From the NCBI GenBank assembly GCA_944323335.1, contig CALUSB010000009.1:1-61432 (forward strand): a stretch of DNA of 61,432 bases. Direction: 5' to 3'. Position numbers and translations under genes: made by a program. This stretch comes from Candidatus Gastranaerophilales bacterium. Its GTDB lineage: Bacteria; Cyanobacteriota; Vampirovibrionia; Gastranaerophilales; Gastranaerophilaceae. Below, piece by piece: positions 51,067-60,314 of this stretch (position 1 is its first letter; each line of letters opens with the position of its first letter). The notes under the pieces were generated by a model. The model was not told the DNA's origin and ran no database searches. It saw only the letters and a program-made list of their open reading frames with translations.

Positions 51067-52784
51067 TACTTCTTATCACCGCCCTCAGAAGTTTCATAGT
51101 CTTGCGCTATAGTACTTAGCAAAAGTTCTGTTTCAACCATATGTTCACCCAGCAGACAGGCAATTTCCTGTACTATGGCAATATTTTTGTTTATTACCTC
51201 ATGTGCTTTTTGAGCTATTTTTTCCCTGCCGAGCTCACTTTGTGTAACATCAGTTATAATCGCGCCTGCAAGCTCATTTTTTTCAATCGTAAAAGCACTT
51301 ATATCATAGAGTCTGTTTTTAACAGGATAGTGTTCTTTGTGAATGTCTTTTGAAGTTTTAAGAGTTTCTTTAAAAATGTCTGAAAAATCGACAATTCTAT
51401 CTATACAAGCCCCATTTAAACCCTCGGGACGGTCGGAGAATATATCAATCATATCCTGACAAAACATCTTCATAAATGCTTCATTTGACTCAACAATTTT
51501 TAAGTCTTTATCAACCATAACAATTGCAGACGGCATGCACCTTAGCATTGCAGCTGCTTTTTGCATTGCAATTTTTCTCATATAAGAAACACACATTGAT
51601 GGCTCTGCTTCGCCCGAAATAAGCGCACTTGCAAGCTCTCTGCAGGTATTATAACCGCAGCCGCCGCAGTTAAGCTCATCTTCTTCCGAGAATTTGCCGA
51701 TTTTTTTAAGCGCCTCAGAAAGCGTTTCAAAGCTATATGTCTGTTTTTCCACAGGAACTTTCAGATATTCTTTTTCTACAACTGTCTTTGGCTCGTTTGG
51801 TATTTCATCTCTGGTTTTAACTTTGGATAAAACATCAGATATCCTTATAAGTTCCGACTTTTTACTTGAGTTGCATGGTCCTGCCAAACAACCGCCGTTA
51901 CAAGCTAAAGCTTCGATAAAAATTTTCTTGTTTAACAGATTGGCATCTAAACCCTTAAGAGCTTTTTCCAGATTTTCAATTGAGCTAATATTTAAAAGCG
52001 TTACATCATTGGCATTTTCACTCTTTTTAATGGTTTCATTCATACCGCCCTCAAGTGCGTAAAGTGAACCCTCGCAAGCAGATTCGGGGACAAAAGCCTC
52101 ATCTTTTGACTCTAAATCGTCAATTGAAATATACTCCTCTTGCAGCCAAAGTTTTAACTCTTCAAAAGTAAGCGCAACATCTATAAGCTCAGGATTTGAG
52201 TCAGACTCATTTTTCTTTGCTATACAGGGGCCGATAAAAACAACTCTTATGTGATTGCCATAAATTTCCTTGAGCATTTTAGCGTGTGTTAGCGCAGGAG
52301 AGGCAATAGGTACAACATTTTGCAAAAACTTAGGATTGTAAAGCCTGATGTAATCTACCACAACAGGGCAAGCGCTTGAAATAAACAGACCCTTATCATG
52401 CTCTTTCATAATTTTTGCACACTCAATAGAAACTTCCTGGGCTCCAAGCGCGGTTTCACTTACATGCTTAAAACCAAGCTTTTTTAAAAGCGCTATCATA
52501 GTGCCCGTACTATAGTCAAAAATGCCGCTCCAGCTTGGCGCCAAGGAAACATAAACCTCTTGCTGCGCACGGAAGAGGTTTTTTACTTTATCAACATCAT
52601 TTCTTACGCGTTTAGCATTGTTGGGGCAAGCCTTAACACAATCACCGCAAGCGATACACTTGTGCGGAATAACCGAAGCATGTCCGTTTTGTATACTTAT
52701 CGCTTTAACATGACATTCTCTTACGCATTTGTAGCAGTCATGACATTCGTTGTTCAAGGTATAAACAGGGTAGAGTTTATCCAT
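51066..52784 (-). CDS. hydS: PAS-domain sensory [FeFe]-hydrogenase, HydS/group C
   Basis: A 572-residue protein: two 4Fe-4S ferredoxin motifs (residues 14-53), H-cluster domain with altered motifs (LFISSACPVVVDYI 133-146, FIGPCIAKKNES 183-194, ALACNGGCLAGPCN 292-305), a further Fe-S segment CGGCGYNTC (373-381) and a PAS domain (about 410-510). The L1 TSCC is reduced to SSAC. This is the arrangement of group C putative H2-sensing hydrogenases (HydS). The order with SpoIIE phosphatase and a group B hydrogenase fits regulation of hydrogen metabolism. Sensing is inferred from family. Confidence 0.87.
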   Translation of the reverse strand: MDKLYPVYTLNNECHDCYKCVRECHVKAISIQNGHASVIPHKCIACGDCVKACPNNAKRVRNDVDKVKNLFRAQQEVYVSLAPSWSGIFDYSTGTMIALLKKLGFKHVSETALGAQEVSIECAKIMKEHDKGLFISSACPVVVDYIRLYNPKFLQNVVPIASPALTHAKMLKEIYGNHIRVVFIGPCIAKKNESDSNPELIDVALTFEELKLWLQEEYISIDDLESKDEAFVPESACEGSLYALEGGMNETIKKSENANDVTLLNISSIENLEKALKGLDANLLNKKIFIEALACNGGCLAGPCNSSKKSELIRISDVLSKVKTRDEIPNEPKTVVEKEYLKVPVEKQTYSFETLSEALKKIGKFSEEDELNCGGCGYNTCRELASALISGEAEPSMCVSYMRKIAMQKAAAMLRCMPSAIVMVDKDLKIVESNEAFMKMFCQDMIDIFSDRPEGLNGACIDRIVDFSDIFKETLKTSKDIHKEHYPVKNRLYDISAFTIEKNELAGAIITDVTQSELGREKIAQKAHEVINKNIAIVQEIACLLGEHMVETELLLSTIAQDYETSEGGDKK

Positions 52785-52786
52785 AA

Positions 52787-53032
52787 TTACCCCCTAACTT
52801 TATCCAGTATTTCCTTTAGTTTTTCTCTTGTGATGTTTGAGTATAGCGTTCCGTTAATTGTAATATTCGGGCCTTGAGCACACTTTCCCTCGCACCTTGA
52901 ACCTGAGATATCAATTTTTGCCTCAAGATTATTTTCTCTGACGTATTGCTCAATGAAACTTAAATGTTCCTCATTTCCTCTTGCAAAGCAAGAACTACCC
53001 AAACACACAGTAATATTAAGTTCTTTGGTCAT
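52787..53032 (-). CDS. Small thioredoxin-like 2Fe-2S protein (operon leader)
   Basis: An 81-residue protein with VCLGSSCFARGNEEH and SRCEGKCAQGPNITING, the four Cys ligands of the NuoE-type thioredoxin-like 2Fe-2S fold. I start it at ATG 53032, with AGGAA seven bases upstream; TTG at 53038 is the alternative. It starts the minus operon two bases before hydS and likely exchanges electrons with it. Confidence 0.8.
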   Translation of the reverse strand: MTKELNITVCLGSSCFARGNEEHLSFIEQYVRENNLEAKIDISGSRCEGKCAQGPNITINGTLYSNITREKLKEILDKVRG

Positions 53033-53058
53033 TATCAAATTCCTATAACAATATATAC

Positions 53059-53087
53059 AGTATAGTCTAAAGCGAGTATTTAGGCAA
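53059..53087 (-). promoter_or_regulatory. Promoter of the sensory-hydrogenase operon
   Basis: Minus strand: TTGCCT (53087-53082), 17-base spacer, TATACT (53064-53059). It faces away from the hydABC promoter at 53096-53124; the -35 elements are 8 bases apart, so one regulator could control both. Confidence 0.7.
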
Positions 53088-53095
53088 TTTAATAT

Positions 53096-53124
53096 TTGCT
53101 TTATATCAAAATGCGTGCAATAAT
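53096..53124 (+). promoter_or_regulatory. Promoter of the hydABC operon
   Basis: TTGCTT (53096-53101), 17-base spacer, AATAAT (53119-53124), 35 bases before the first ATG. Moderate match. No clear shared dyad was found between the two back-to-back promoters. Confidence 0.5.
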
Positions 53125-53159
53125 CATTTCATGGGTTGTTAGTTAATAAAGGAGAAGTC

Positions 53160-53660
53160 ATGAGCACTCAAACATCAGGTGTTATTAACTTTAAGAAAGT
53201 TGATGACATCATTAACTCTTGCGGTGCAAAAAAATCAAACCTTATTGCTATTTTACAAAAAGTGCAAGAAGAGTTCAGATACTTACCTCAAGATGCAATT
53301 ACCTACATTGGAACTAAAATAGATGAATTGTCACCTGCAACTGTATATGGGGTGGCAACTTTTTATGCGCAATTTTCGCTAGAACCAAAGGGAAAATACG
53401 AAATAAAATGCTGCGACGGTACAGCATGCCACGTTAGGGGCTCAATGCCTGTGTATACCTATTTAATGGAGAGATTTAACCTTAAAGAGGGCAAATATAC
53501 GTCGGATGACGGACTGTTTTCTGTTGAAACAGTCAGCTGCCTGGGTGCATGCGGACTTGCTCCTGTTGTTGTTATTAACGGAAAAGTCTATCCGCAAATG
53601 ACAACAGATGCAATAAAAATAATTATCGACACTATTGTGCGCGAAGAAAATGAGGGTTAG
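53160..53660 (+). CDS. hydC: Bifurcating hydrogenase subunit HydC (NuoE-like)
   Basis: A 166-residue NuoE-family protein: helical N terminus with LIAILQKVQEEFRYLPQDAI and VYGVATFYAQFSLEPKGK, then the 2Fe-2S ligands CCDGTACHVRGS and CLGACGLAPVVVI. It is the small electron-transfer subunit of the trimeric NADH/ferredoxin-dependent hydrogenase. AAAGGAG lies before the ATG at 53160; an upstream start at 53136 is less likely. Followed by hydB after three bases. Confidence 0.93.
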   Translation: MSTQTSGVINFKKVDDIINSCGAKKSNLIAILQKVQEEFRYLPQDAITYIGTKIDELSPATVYGVATFYAQFSLEPKGKYEIKCCDGTACHVRGSMPVYTYLMERFNLKEGKYTSDDGLFSVETVSCLGACGLAPVVVINGKVYPQMTTDAIKIIIDTIVREENEG

Positions 53661-53663
53661 CCA

Positions 53664-55532
53664 ATGGAAACAGAAGTAAAAAAACTTAGTATAAACATTG
53701 AAGAAGAAAAAAACAAAGCGCTTGAAACCATTAAAAAACAAGGCTTGAGAGTGCTTGTTTGTAACGGCACGGGTTGTATTGCAAACGGTTCAAACGAAGT
53801 TATAGAAAAATTCAGAGAACTTGGCGCAGATGTTTCAATTTTAAGCGAACATGACAAAGTTACAATTGTTCCCACAGGCTGCCACGGCTTTTGCGAACAG
53901 GGTGTACTCGTTATTATCCCCGATTTTGACATTACATATGTTAAAGTTAAACCCGATGATGTTGAAGAAATTGTTAACTCTCATATAAAAGACGGCAAAC
54001 CTGTTGAAAGACTTCTTTATACAGACCCAAAATCAGGTAATCATGTTTATAAGAATGAAGAAATCAATTTCTACGCCAAACAATCACGTACATCACTTAA
54101 AAACTGCGGTGAAATAAACGCCGAGTGTATTGATGAAGCTATTGCTAAAGGCGGCTACAGAGCACTAGCTAAGGTTCTGGAGCAAAATAACCCCGATGCG
54201 GTTATAGAAGAAATTGAAAAATCCGGTCTCAGAGGTCGCGGCGGCGGCGGTTTCCCGACAGGCAGAAAATGGCGTTTTACTGCAGCCAACAAAGGCGGCA
54301 AGTCTTATGTTGTATGTAACGGCGATGAGGGCGACCCCGGCGCTTTTATGGACAGGTCTGTTATGGAAGGCGACCCGCATAAATTACTAGAAGGTATGGC
54401 TATAGCAGGTTTTGCAATAGGCGCTGATGAAGCATACATCTACGTAAGAGCTGAATATCCGCTTGCAATTAAACGTCTTAAAATAGCTATAAAACAGGCC
54501 GAAGAGAGAAATCTGCTGGGTAAAAACATTATGGGCAGCGGATTTAACTTTGATATTCATATTAAAGAAGGTGCGGGCGCATTTGTTTGCGGCGAAGAAA
54601 CTGCACTTTTGGCGTCAATCGAGGGTGAGCGCGGTATGCCAAGACCAAAACCGCCGTTCCCTGCAAACTGCGGACTTTTTGGACGTCCTACACTTATTAA
54701 CAACGTAGAAACTTTGGCAAACGTACCCGTTATTATTGATAAAGGCGCTGACTGGTTTGCGTCATTCGGTACAGAAACATCGAAAGGTACAAAAACATTT
54801 GCCCTAACAGGTGAAGTAAACAACACAGGGCTTATTGAAGTTCCCATGGGTACAACACTTAGAGAAATCGTATTTGACATAGGCGGCGGCATCAGAAACG
54901 GCAAAAAATTTAAAGCCGTACAAATAGGAGGCCCCTCGGGCGGTTGTTTAACAGAAGAGCACCTTGATTTGCCTATGGATTATGACAACCTTATTAAAGC
55001 GGGCGCTATGGTCGGCTCAGGCGGTCTTGTAGTAATGAATGAGGACACATGTATCGTTGAAGTTGCAAGGTTCTTTATGCACTTTACTCAAAACGAAAGC
55101 TGCGGAAAGTGCGTTCCCTGTCGCGAAGGTACAAAAAATATGTTGAAAATTCTTGAAAAAATCGTCCGCGGCAACGGTGAAATGAAAGACCTTGATACAC
55201 TTGAAGAGCTCGCTATGGCAGTTAAAGAGGGTTCTTTGTGCGGGCTTGGTAAAACAGCTCCAAACCCTGTTTTATCGACTCTTAAATACTTTAGAGATGA
55301 ATATATTGCACACATTAAGGAAAAAAGATGCCCCGCAGGCGTTTGCAGTGCACTTAAAGTTATTAAAATCAATGAAGAGCTCTGCAAAGGCTGTACAAAA
55401 TGTGCCAGAAATTGCCCTGTTGGAGCTATTGAGGGAACAGTCAAAAATCCTCACAAAATTAATCAGGAAAAATGTATCAAGTGCGGTGCCTGCATAAGCG
55501 CATGCCCGTTCAAGGCAATTTCACAGGCATAG
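53664..55532 (+). CDS. hydB: Bifurcating hydrogenase subunit HydB (NuoF-like)
   Basis: A 622-residue protein with an N-terminal thioredoxin-like 2Fe-2S domain (CNGTGCIANGSNEV), the FMN/NAD-binding core (LRGRGGGGFPTGRKWRF, CNGDEGDPGAFMDRS, FVCGEETALLASIEG), the 4Fe-4S ligands SCGKCVPCREGT and two C-terminal ferredoxin clusters (CKGCTKCARNCPVGA, CIKCGACISACPFKA). It binds NAD(H) and FMN and is the site of electron bifurcation or confurcation in HydABC. Its stop is 12 bases before hydA. Confidence 0.95.
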   Translation: METEVKKLSINIEEEKNKALETIKKQGLRVLVCNGTGCIANGSNEVIEKFRELGADVSILSEHDKVTIVPTGCHGFCEQGVLVIIPDFDITYVKVKPDDVEEIVNSHIKDGKPVERLLYTDPKSGNHVYKNEEINFYAKQSRTSLKNCGEINAECIDEAIAKGGYRALAKVLEQNNPDAVIEEIEKSGLRGRGGGGFPTGRKWRFTAANKGGKSYVVCNGDEGDPGAFMDRSVMEGDPHKLLEGMAIAGFAIGADEAYIYVRAEYPLAIKRLKIAIKQAEERNLLGKNIMGSGFNFDIHIKEGAGAFVCGEETALLASIEGERGMPRPKPPFPANCGLFGRPTLINNVETLANVPVIIDKGADWFASFGTETSKGTKTFALTGEVNNTGLIEVPMGTTLREIVFDIGGGIRNGKKFKAVQIGGPSGGCLTEEHLDLPMDYDNLIKAGAMVGSGGLVVMNEDTCIVEVARFFMHFTQNESCGKCVPCREGTKNMLKILEKIVRGNGEMKDLDTLEELAMAVKEGSLCGLGKTAPNPVLSTLKYFRDEYIAHIKEKRCPAGVCSALKVIKINEELCKGCTKCARNCPVGAIEGTVKNPHKINQEKCIKCGACISACPFKAISQA

Positions 55533-55544
55533 GAGAAACAAGAT

Positions 55545-57305
55545 ATGACAAATACATTATTTATAAACGGCAAAGAATGCAGCTATACAAATGAGCCGAA
55601 TTTGCTTGAAGTTATCAGAAATAACGGTTTTAATGTACCAACATTTTGCTACAGACCCGATTTAACTCAATACGGCGCTTGCAGAATGTGCGTTGTTGAA
55701 ATTGAGGGCAGAGGCATACAGTCATCTTGCACAATGCCGCCTGAGCCCGGTTTAAAAATCCATACAAACACTGAAAAAACAAGAAGAATTAGAAAAATAG
55801 TTCTTGAACTTTTACTTGCAAATCACGATAGAGAATGTACAACTTGCGATAAGTCAGGAAAATGCGAACTGCAACAGTATGCGCAAGAGTACGGTATCAA
55901 AGATATCAGATTTGCAAAGAAAAAGCCTCAAGAGTATCTGCCGATAGACAACTCCAACCCATCAATCGTTCGCGACCCTAATAAATGTATTCTCTGCGGC
56001 GCTTGCGTACGTGCTTGCAGCGAGTTTCAGGGACATAGCGTGCTGGGCTTTGCAAACAGGGGTTCAAAAACAGTTGTTCAACCTATGGCAGGCAAGGCTC
56101 TTGGCAGCGTAGACTGCGTTTTCTGCGGTCAATGCCAAGCAGTTTGTCCGACAGGCGCACTGACTATTAAAACTGACATCGACAGAGCTTGGGATTTAAT
56201 TAACGATAAAGAAAAGAAAATTGCAGTACAGATGGCTCCATCTGTACGTGTGGCGCTCGGTGAAGAGTTCGGTTTAAATCCGGGGGAAAATGTAATAGGA
56301 AAACTAAACGCAGCGCTTAGACAGCTTGGTTTTGACCTTGTTTTTGACACAAACTTCTCTGCAGATTTAACTATTATGGAAGAAGCAAGCGAGTTTATAG
56401 GAAGAGTTACAAAAGGCGAAAACCTTCCCCTATTTACTTCCTGCTGCCCTGCTTGGGTCAGATACTTGGAAACTCAGCACCCTGATATGCTAAATCACTT
56501 ATCAACCTGTAAATCACCTCAGGGAATGTTATCTCCAATAATTAAAGAGCTTGTGCCCAAATACTACGAGGGTTATACAAAAGAAAACCTCTACGTTGTA
56601 TCAATTATGCCTTGCACTGCTAAAAAAGCTGAGGCAGTGCGCGGTCAACTGTTTGATTCAAACGGCAGAGCACAAACTGATGTTGTGCTAACAACACAAG
56701 AAATAGCAAGAATGATAAAATCAGCAGGCATAAACCTTGCTACAATTAACCCTGAAGAAAATGACTCACCCTTTGGTCAATACACAGGCGCCGGCACAAT
56801 CTTTGGAGCTTCAGGCGGGGTTGCTGAAGCTGCAGTTAGAACGGCTTATGAATTTATTACACACGAAGAGCTTAAAACACTCGATTTTAAACCTCTTCGC
56901 GGGGTTGATAAAGACCATAGAACAAAAGAAGCAGAAATTGACATAAAAGGTACAAAAGTAAAAGTAAGAGTGGTTTCAACCCTTAGAGAAGCCGAAAAGT
57001 CAATTCGTGAGATTAAAGAAGGCAAAGCCGATTTTCATCTTCTTGAAGTTATGGCGTGCCCCGGCGGCTGCATAAACGGCGGCGGTCAGCCAAGAAGCTG
57101 CGATGATTCAAAAATTAAAGAAGAAAGAGCAAAAGGCTTATACAAAGAAGATTCAGAGTTGCCTTATCGCAAATCACACCAAAACCCCGATATTGTGAAA
57201 CTGTATGAAGAGTTCTTAGAAAAACCAAACTCGCACAAAGCGCACGAGCTCTTACATACGACATATTCCAATATGTTTGAAAATTCATACAGGGATTTAA
57301 AATAA
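55545..57305 (+). CDS. hydA: Bifurcating [FeFe]-hydrogenase catalytic subunit HydA
   Basis: A 586-residue group A hydrogenase: N-terminal 2Fe-2S (CYRPDLTQYGACRMC), His-Cys 4Fe-4S (HDRECTTCDKSGKCEL), two ferredoxin clusters (CILCGACVRACSE, CVFCGQCQAVCP), and H-cluster motifs FTSCCPAWVRYLE (about 297-309), IMPCTAKKAEA (354-364) and EVMACPGGCINGGGQP (about 502-517). The C-terminal small-subunit helix HELLHTTYSN is fused. It reduces protons with electrons from NADH plus reduced ferredoxin. HydE, HydF and HydG for H-cluster assembly must lie elsewhere. Confidence 0.97.
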   Translation: MTNTLFINGKECSYTNEPNLLEVIRNNGFNVPTFCYRPDLTQYGACRMCVVEIEGRGIQSSCTMPPEPGLKIHTNTEKTRRIRKIVLELLLANHDRECTTCDKSGKCELQQYAQEYGIKDIRFAKKKPQEYLPIDNSNPSIVRDPNKCILCGACVRACSEFQGHSVLGFANRGSKTVVQPMAGKALGSVDCVFCGQCQAVCPTGALTIKTDIDRAWDLINDKEKKIAVQMAPSVRVALGEEFGLNPGENVIGKLNAALRQLGFDLVFDTNFSADLTIMEEASEFIGRVTKGENLPLFTSCCPAWVRYLETQHPDMLNHLSTCKSPQGMLSPIIKELVPKYYEGYTKENLYVVSIMPCTAKKAEAVRGQLFDSNGRAQTDVVLTTQEIARMIKSAGINLATINPEENDSPFGQYTGAGTIFGASGGVAEAAVRTAYEFITHEELKTLDFKPLRGVDKDHRTKEAEIDIKGTKVKVRVVSTLREAEKSIREIKEGKADFHLLEVMACPGGCINGGGQPRSCDDSKIKEERAKGLYKEDSELPYRKSHQNPDIVKLYEEFLEKPNSHKAHELLHTTYSNMFENSYRDLK

Positions 57306-57314
57306 ACGCTTAAA

Positions 57315-57341
57315 ACCGGACTTTAAAAGTCCGGTTTTTTT
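57315..57341 (+). terminator. Rho-independent terminator of hydABC
   Basis: Stem ACCGGACTT/AAGTCCGGT with a 3-base loop and seven T, ten bases after the hydA stop. Confidence 0.92.
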
Positions 57342-57379
57342 AATTGCAAATATGCGATTTTCTTAGTATTATTGTTCTT

Positions 57380-57467
57380 GGAGAGTTGTCCGAGCGGTTT
57401 ATGGTGCGGATCTCGAAAGTCCGTGCAGGCTAATTACCTGCCGAGGGTTCGAATCCCTCACTCTCCG
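57380..57467 (+). tRNA. tRNA-Ser(CGA)
   Basis: An 88-base class II tRNA: acceptor GGAGAGT/ACTCTCC, D arm GTCCGAGCGGTTTATGG, anticodon arm CGGAT-CTCGAAA-GTCCG with anticodon CGA (codon UCG), a long variable arm and T arm GAGGGTTCGAATCCCTC. CCA not encoded. The stop of the convergent AsmA gene is four bases away. Confidence 0.95.
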
Positions 57468-57470
57468 TAT

Positions 57471-60257
57471 TTATTTTATTTTCCTCAATGATGATATAAA
57501 GTTGTTTTTCTCAACATCACCGTCTACTTTTGTTAAAAATATCTGACAATCCTTTTCATCGGCATCAATTGACGGTAAGTATTTTAACTCGGCCGAGTAA
57601 TATGCACTGTCGTTGCGCGAGTTTGTAGAAACTCTGTTGGCAAGACTGTTTAGCGAGATATTTCTCATAAAGCCGCCAAAACCCTTGTGCTGGTTTGAAA
57701 ATTTTGTATAAATCCTGAGTGTAGCATCCCTTGTCATAAGGTCAAATCTGCCGACAATAAGTGAACTTAGTTGAGATGAGCGAGATTTTATAACAATCTT
57801 TTCTATTACATTGTCTTTGAGCTCCAAATCGCCGTCTATTTTGTCAAAATTGCCTTCAGGTATGTTTACAATGTCAAAAATCGTTGAGGGGCTAAGCATT
57901 GCTATAGGGTTTCTAAATAATGCGGCAAACTTAAGCACATACTCTATAAGTCCGATTTTACCTATCGTACCGTTTTTAACAGCAAATTTAATAAAGCCGT
58001 TAAGCTGAAGAGAATCATCGGTATCAATACTTATTATACCGCTTGCTTTGCCTGAAATCTCTCGACTCAAGCCCAATATTGAAGTTGCAAGAATATCTGA
58101 GTTTACATCTTTTACTCCAAGCACAAGGTGGTATTTGTGCTTAACCAAATCACAGTTGATTTTACAAGAAGAAATGCCCTCGGCAATATCAAACCTGTTT
58201 GAGAAGATATTTAAAATACCGTTTTTATCAAGCGTTAATGTAGCTTTTAAATTGCCGAAATTAACATTTTTATATTTACCCTTGATAAGGTTAAATACAC
58301 AATTTTCAACAATCAAAAGACCTGTATCAAATACGGGGGCGCTATCTATATCAGCGTTTTCATCGAGATTATTTTCATTTGCTACAACTAACTCTTGTTT
58401 TGCTTCCGTATCGGATGTTTTGGTATTTTGCACGTTCATTGAAGCAATGATGCGCTCAAGGTCAATATTATCAACCGTGAGGTTAACATCTTTTATTATC
58501 ACCGGAAGCTTAATCTCATTTAGCATTGTGCCTTTGAGGTTATAATCAGAGCGCTTAAACTTACCTTCGGCTGCAAGTTGAATTTTATCCCCCTCTGCCG
58601 TAAACTTGGCGTTGCGGATAAATAATCTCTGAGCAGGAACTGCAACTTTATCCATGGCCATGTTTGCTTTTATATACGGAACTTTTGCATCTGCAATAAG
58701 TTCTAAATCACCCGAAATTTTACCTTTTCTAAAGACTTTTTGACCTATTAAAACATTCAAAAACTCGCTTGGGAGTGGTCTTGGAATGGTAAAACCAATG
58801 TTTTTTAGAGCGCAGGTCTTGGCATCAAGTTTTGACCATATAGTCAACAATGGTTTTATTTTACTGTTCCTGTCAATGGTTGACGCTATATAGTAATTTA
58901 TTTTTTTGATGTTAATAATATCAGGGTCAAGGTCGATATCTACTGTTGCCACCCTGTCATAATTAACAGGGCTTAATGACGCGCCGTCAACTAAAACGTC
59001 ATTGCCTTTTTTAAGCATAAAAGCGCACCAGACATTCATATCTGAAAATTTAGACTTATAGTAAATCAAAGCATTTGCAACACCAACTATTTCAAGCGGA
59101 TAACCGACAATTTTTGAAAGATGGTTTTTGGAAAATTCTTTTCTTGCAAGCGCTTTAACTATAACATCAGTTTCAAACGACTTGTAGTAGTCCTTAATGG
59201 TCCCCTTTATATCAACAGTATTATCCTTATCATCACAATAATAACCCTTGATGTCTGATAGTGTTATTACATCGGGCTTTATATCAACATAACCCGAGTT
59301 TATTGTTAATTTTAAATCAGCAAGAGGAATTAGTGTCAGTTTGCCTTTATTGAGGTTAATAAAGCCGCTCAGACCTTTGTTTGTAACATCGACATTAAAG
59401 TCAAAATCCCCGCTAATATCTTTAAAATAAGAGAGCATCTCAGACCCGTTAGGAATAATAAAATTAGTCCTTATAAGCTCTACTACATTTGCTACGTCAA
59501 ACTTTCTTGAGTTAAAATTAGCTTTTATACCCCTCTCACTGAGTTCTGCATTAAGATACAATTTTGATTTATTAACTTCAAGAGCACAATTGTCTACAAT
59601 AAATTTTCTGTTTTTTGTATAAACGCAGTTATTATCTTTAATTTTAAATGTAAGTTTCTTACCCTTGTTGATAACATCAAGAATAATGTCAAAATGGAGG
59701 TATTTAGGGTTACGCTCGGCAGTAATTTCAAAATTATTACCGGTGTACACAATTCTTGTATCTTTTGAAAATTCATACTTAATTATGCATTTTTTTACAT
59801 ATAAGAGCGAATTAAATAAATCAGGCTTTATCTCTGGCGGTTTTGACTGTTTATTTTCTTGACCCGGAACAAGCGCAAGTAATTTATTTACGTCAAGATA
59901 AATATAGTCTGCACCCAGTTTGTTTATAATTATTCTTTTCTTAAAAATAGAAGCATAAGAAATTGAAGTATCAAAATTTTGTATATTTAATATCTCTTCC
60001 TTGCCTCTAAAAACAGACATTTTATCAACAGAAAAGTCAATAACGGGAGAAAAGGAAGTTTTTAAAACAGGGTTCTCAATTGTTAAATCAGCACCAAGTG
60101 ATTTTTTTGCAACTTTTTGTACAAAGTTTATTACAGTATTATTTGACACTAACGCGGGCAATATAACAAGATATGTCAGAAATAAAAAGAAAACAACTAC
60201 AAGTGTTGAAATTGCACTAATAGCCCAGAATTTTTTGCTTAAAAATATTTTTTTCAT
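57471..60257 (-). CDS. AsmA-family envelope protein
   Basis: A 928-residue protein with one N-terminal membrane anchor (AISTLVVVFFLFLTYLVILP) and a long beta-rich body. The C-terminal part has the AsmA-like pattern GKASGIISIDTDDSLQLNGF, then GTIGKIGLIEYVLKFAALF, IVNIPEGNFDKIDGDLEL and SSLIVGRFDLMTRDATLRI. AsmA/YhdP/TamB proteins bridge the periplasm and move lipids toward the outer membrane. This supports a two-membrane cell. It is a stand-alone gene; the start ATG at 60257 has no strong ribosome site. Confidence 0.87.
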   Translation of the reverse strand: MKKIFLSKKFWAISAISTLVVVFFLFLTYLVILPALVSNNTVINFVQKVAKKSLGADLTIENPVLKTSFSPVIDFSVDKMSVFRGKEEILNIQNFDTSISYASIFKKRIIINKLGADYIYLDVNKLLALVPGQENKQSKPPEIKPDLFNSLLYVKKCIIKYEFSKDTRIVYTGNNFEITAERNPKYLHFDIILDVINKGKKLTFKIKDNNCVYTKNRKFIVDNCALEVNKSKLYLNAELSERGIKANFNSRKFDVANVVELIRTNFIIPNGSEMLSYFKDISGDFDFNVDVTNKGLSGFINLNKGKLTLIPLADLKLTINSGYVDIKPDVITLSDIKGYYCDDKDNTVDIKGTIKDYYKSFETDVIVKALARKEFSKNHLSKIVGYPLEIVGVANALIYYKSKFSDMNVWCAFMLKKGNDVLVDGASLSPVNYDRVATVDIDLDPDIINIKKINYYIASTIDRNSKIKPLLTIWSKLDAKTCALKNIGFTIPRPLPSEFLNVLIGQKVFRKGKISGDLELIADAKVPYIKANMAMDKVAVPAQRLFIRNAKFTAEGDKIQLAAEGKFKRSDYNLKGTMLNEIKLPVIIKDVNLTVDNIDLERIIASMNVQNTKTSDTEAKQELVVANENNLDENADIDSAPVFDTGLLIVENCVFNLIKGKYKNVNFGNLKATLTLDKNGILNIFSNRFDIAEGISSCKINCDLVKHKYHLVLGVKDVNSDILATSILGLSREISGKASGIISIDTDDSLQLNGFIKFAVKNGTIGKIGLIEYVLKFAALFRNPIAMLSPSTIFDIVNIPEGNFDKIDGDLELKDNVIEKIVIKSRSSQLSSLIVGRFDLMTRDATLRIYTKFSNQHKGFGGFMRNISLNSLANRVSTNSRNDSAYYSAELKYLPSIDADEKDCQIFLTKVDGDVEKNNFISSLRKIK

Positions 60258-60314
60258 AATCCAAGTCCGTATAAGAAAATTATACCATGTTTAAATTTAT
60301 GCTATCATTAAAAT

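Noticed and set aside
55192-55497. 101-codon frame inside hydB
   Set aside because: Shadow of the hydB C-terminal ferredoxin region in another frame.
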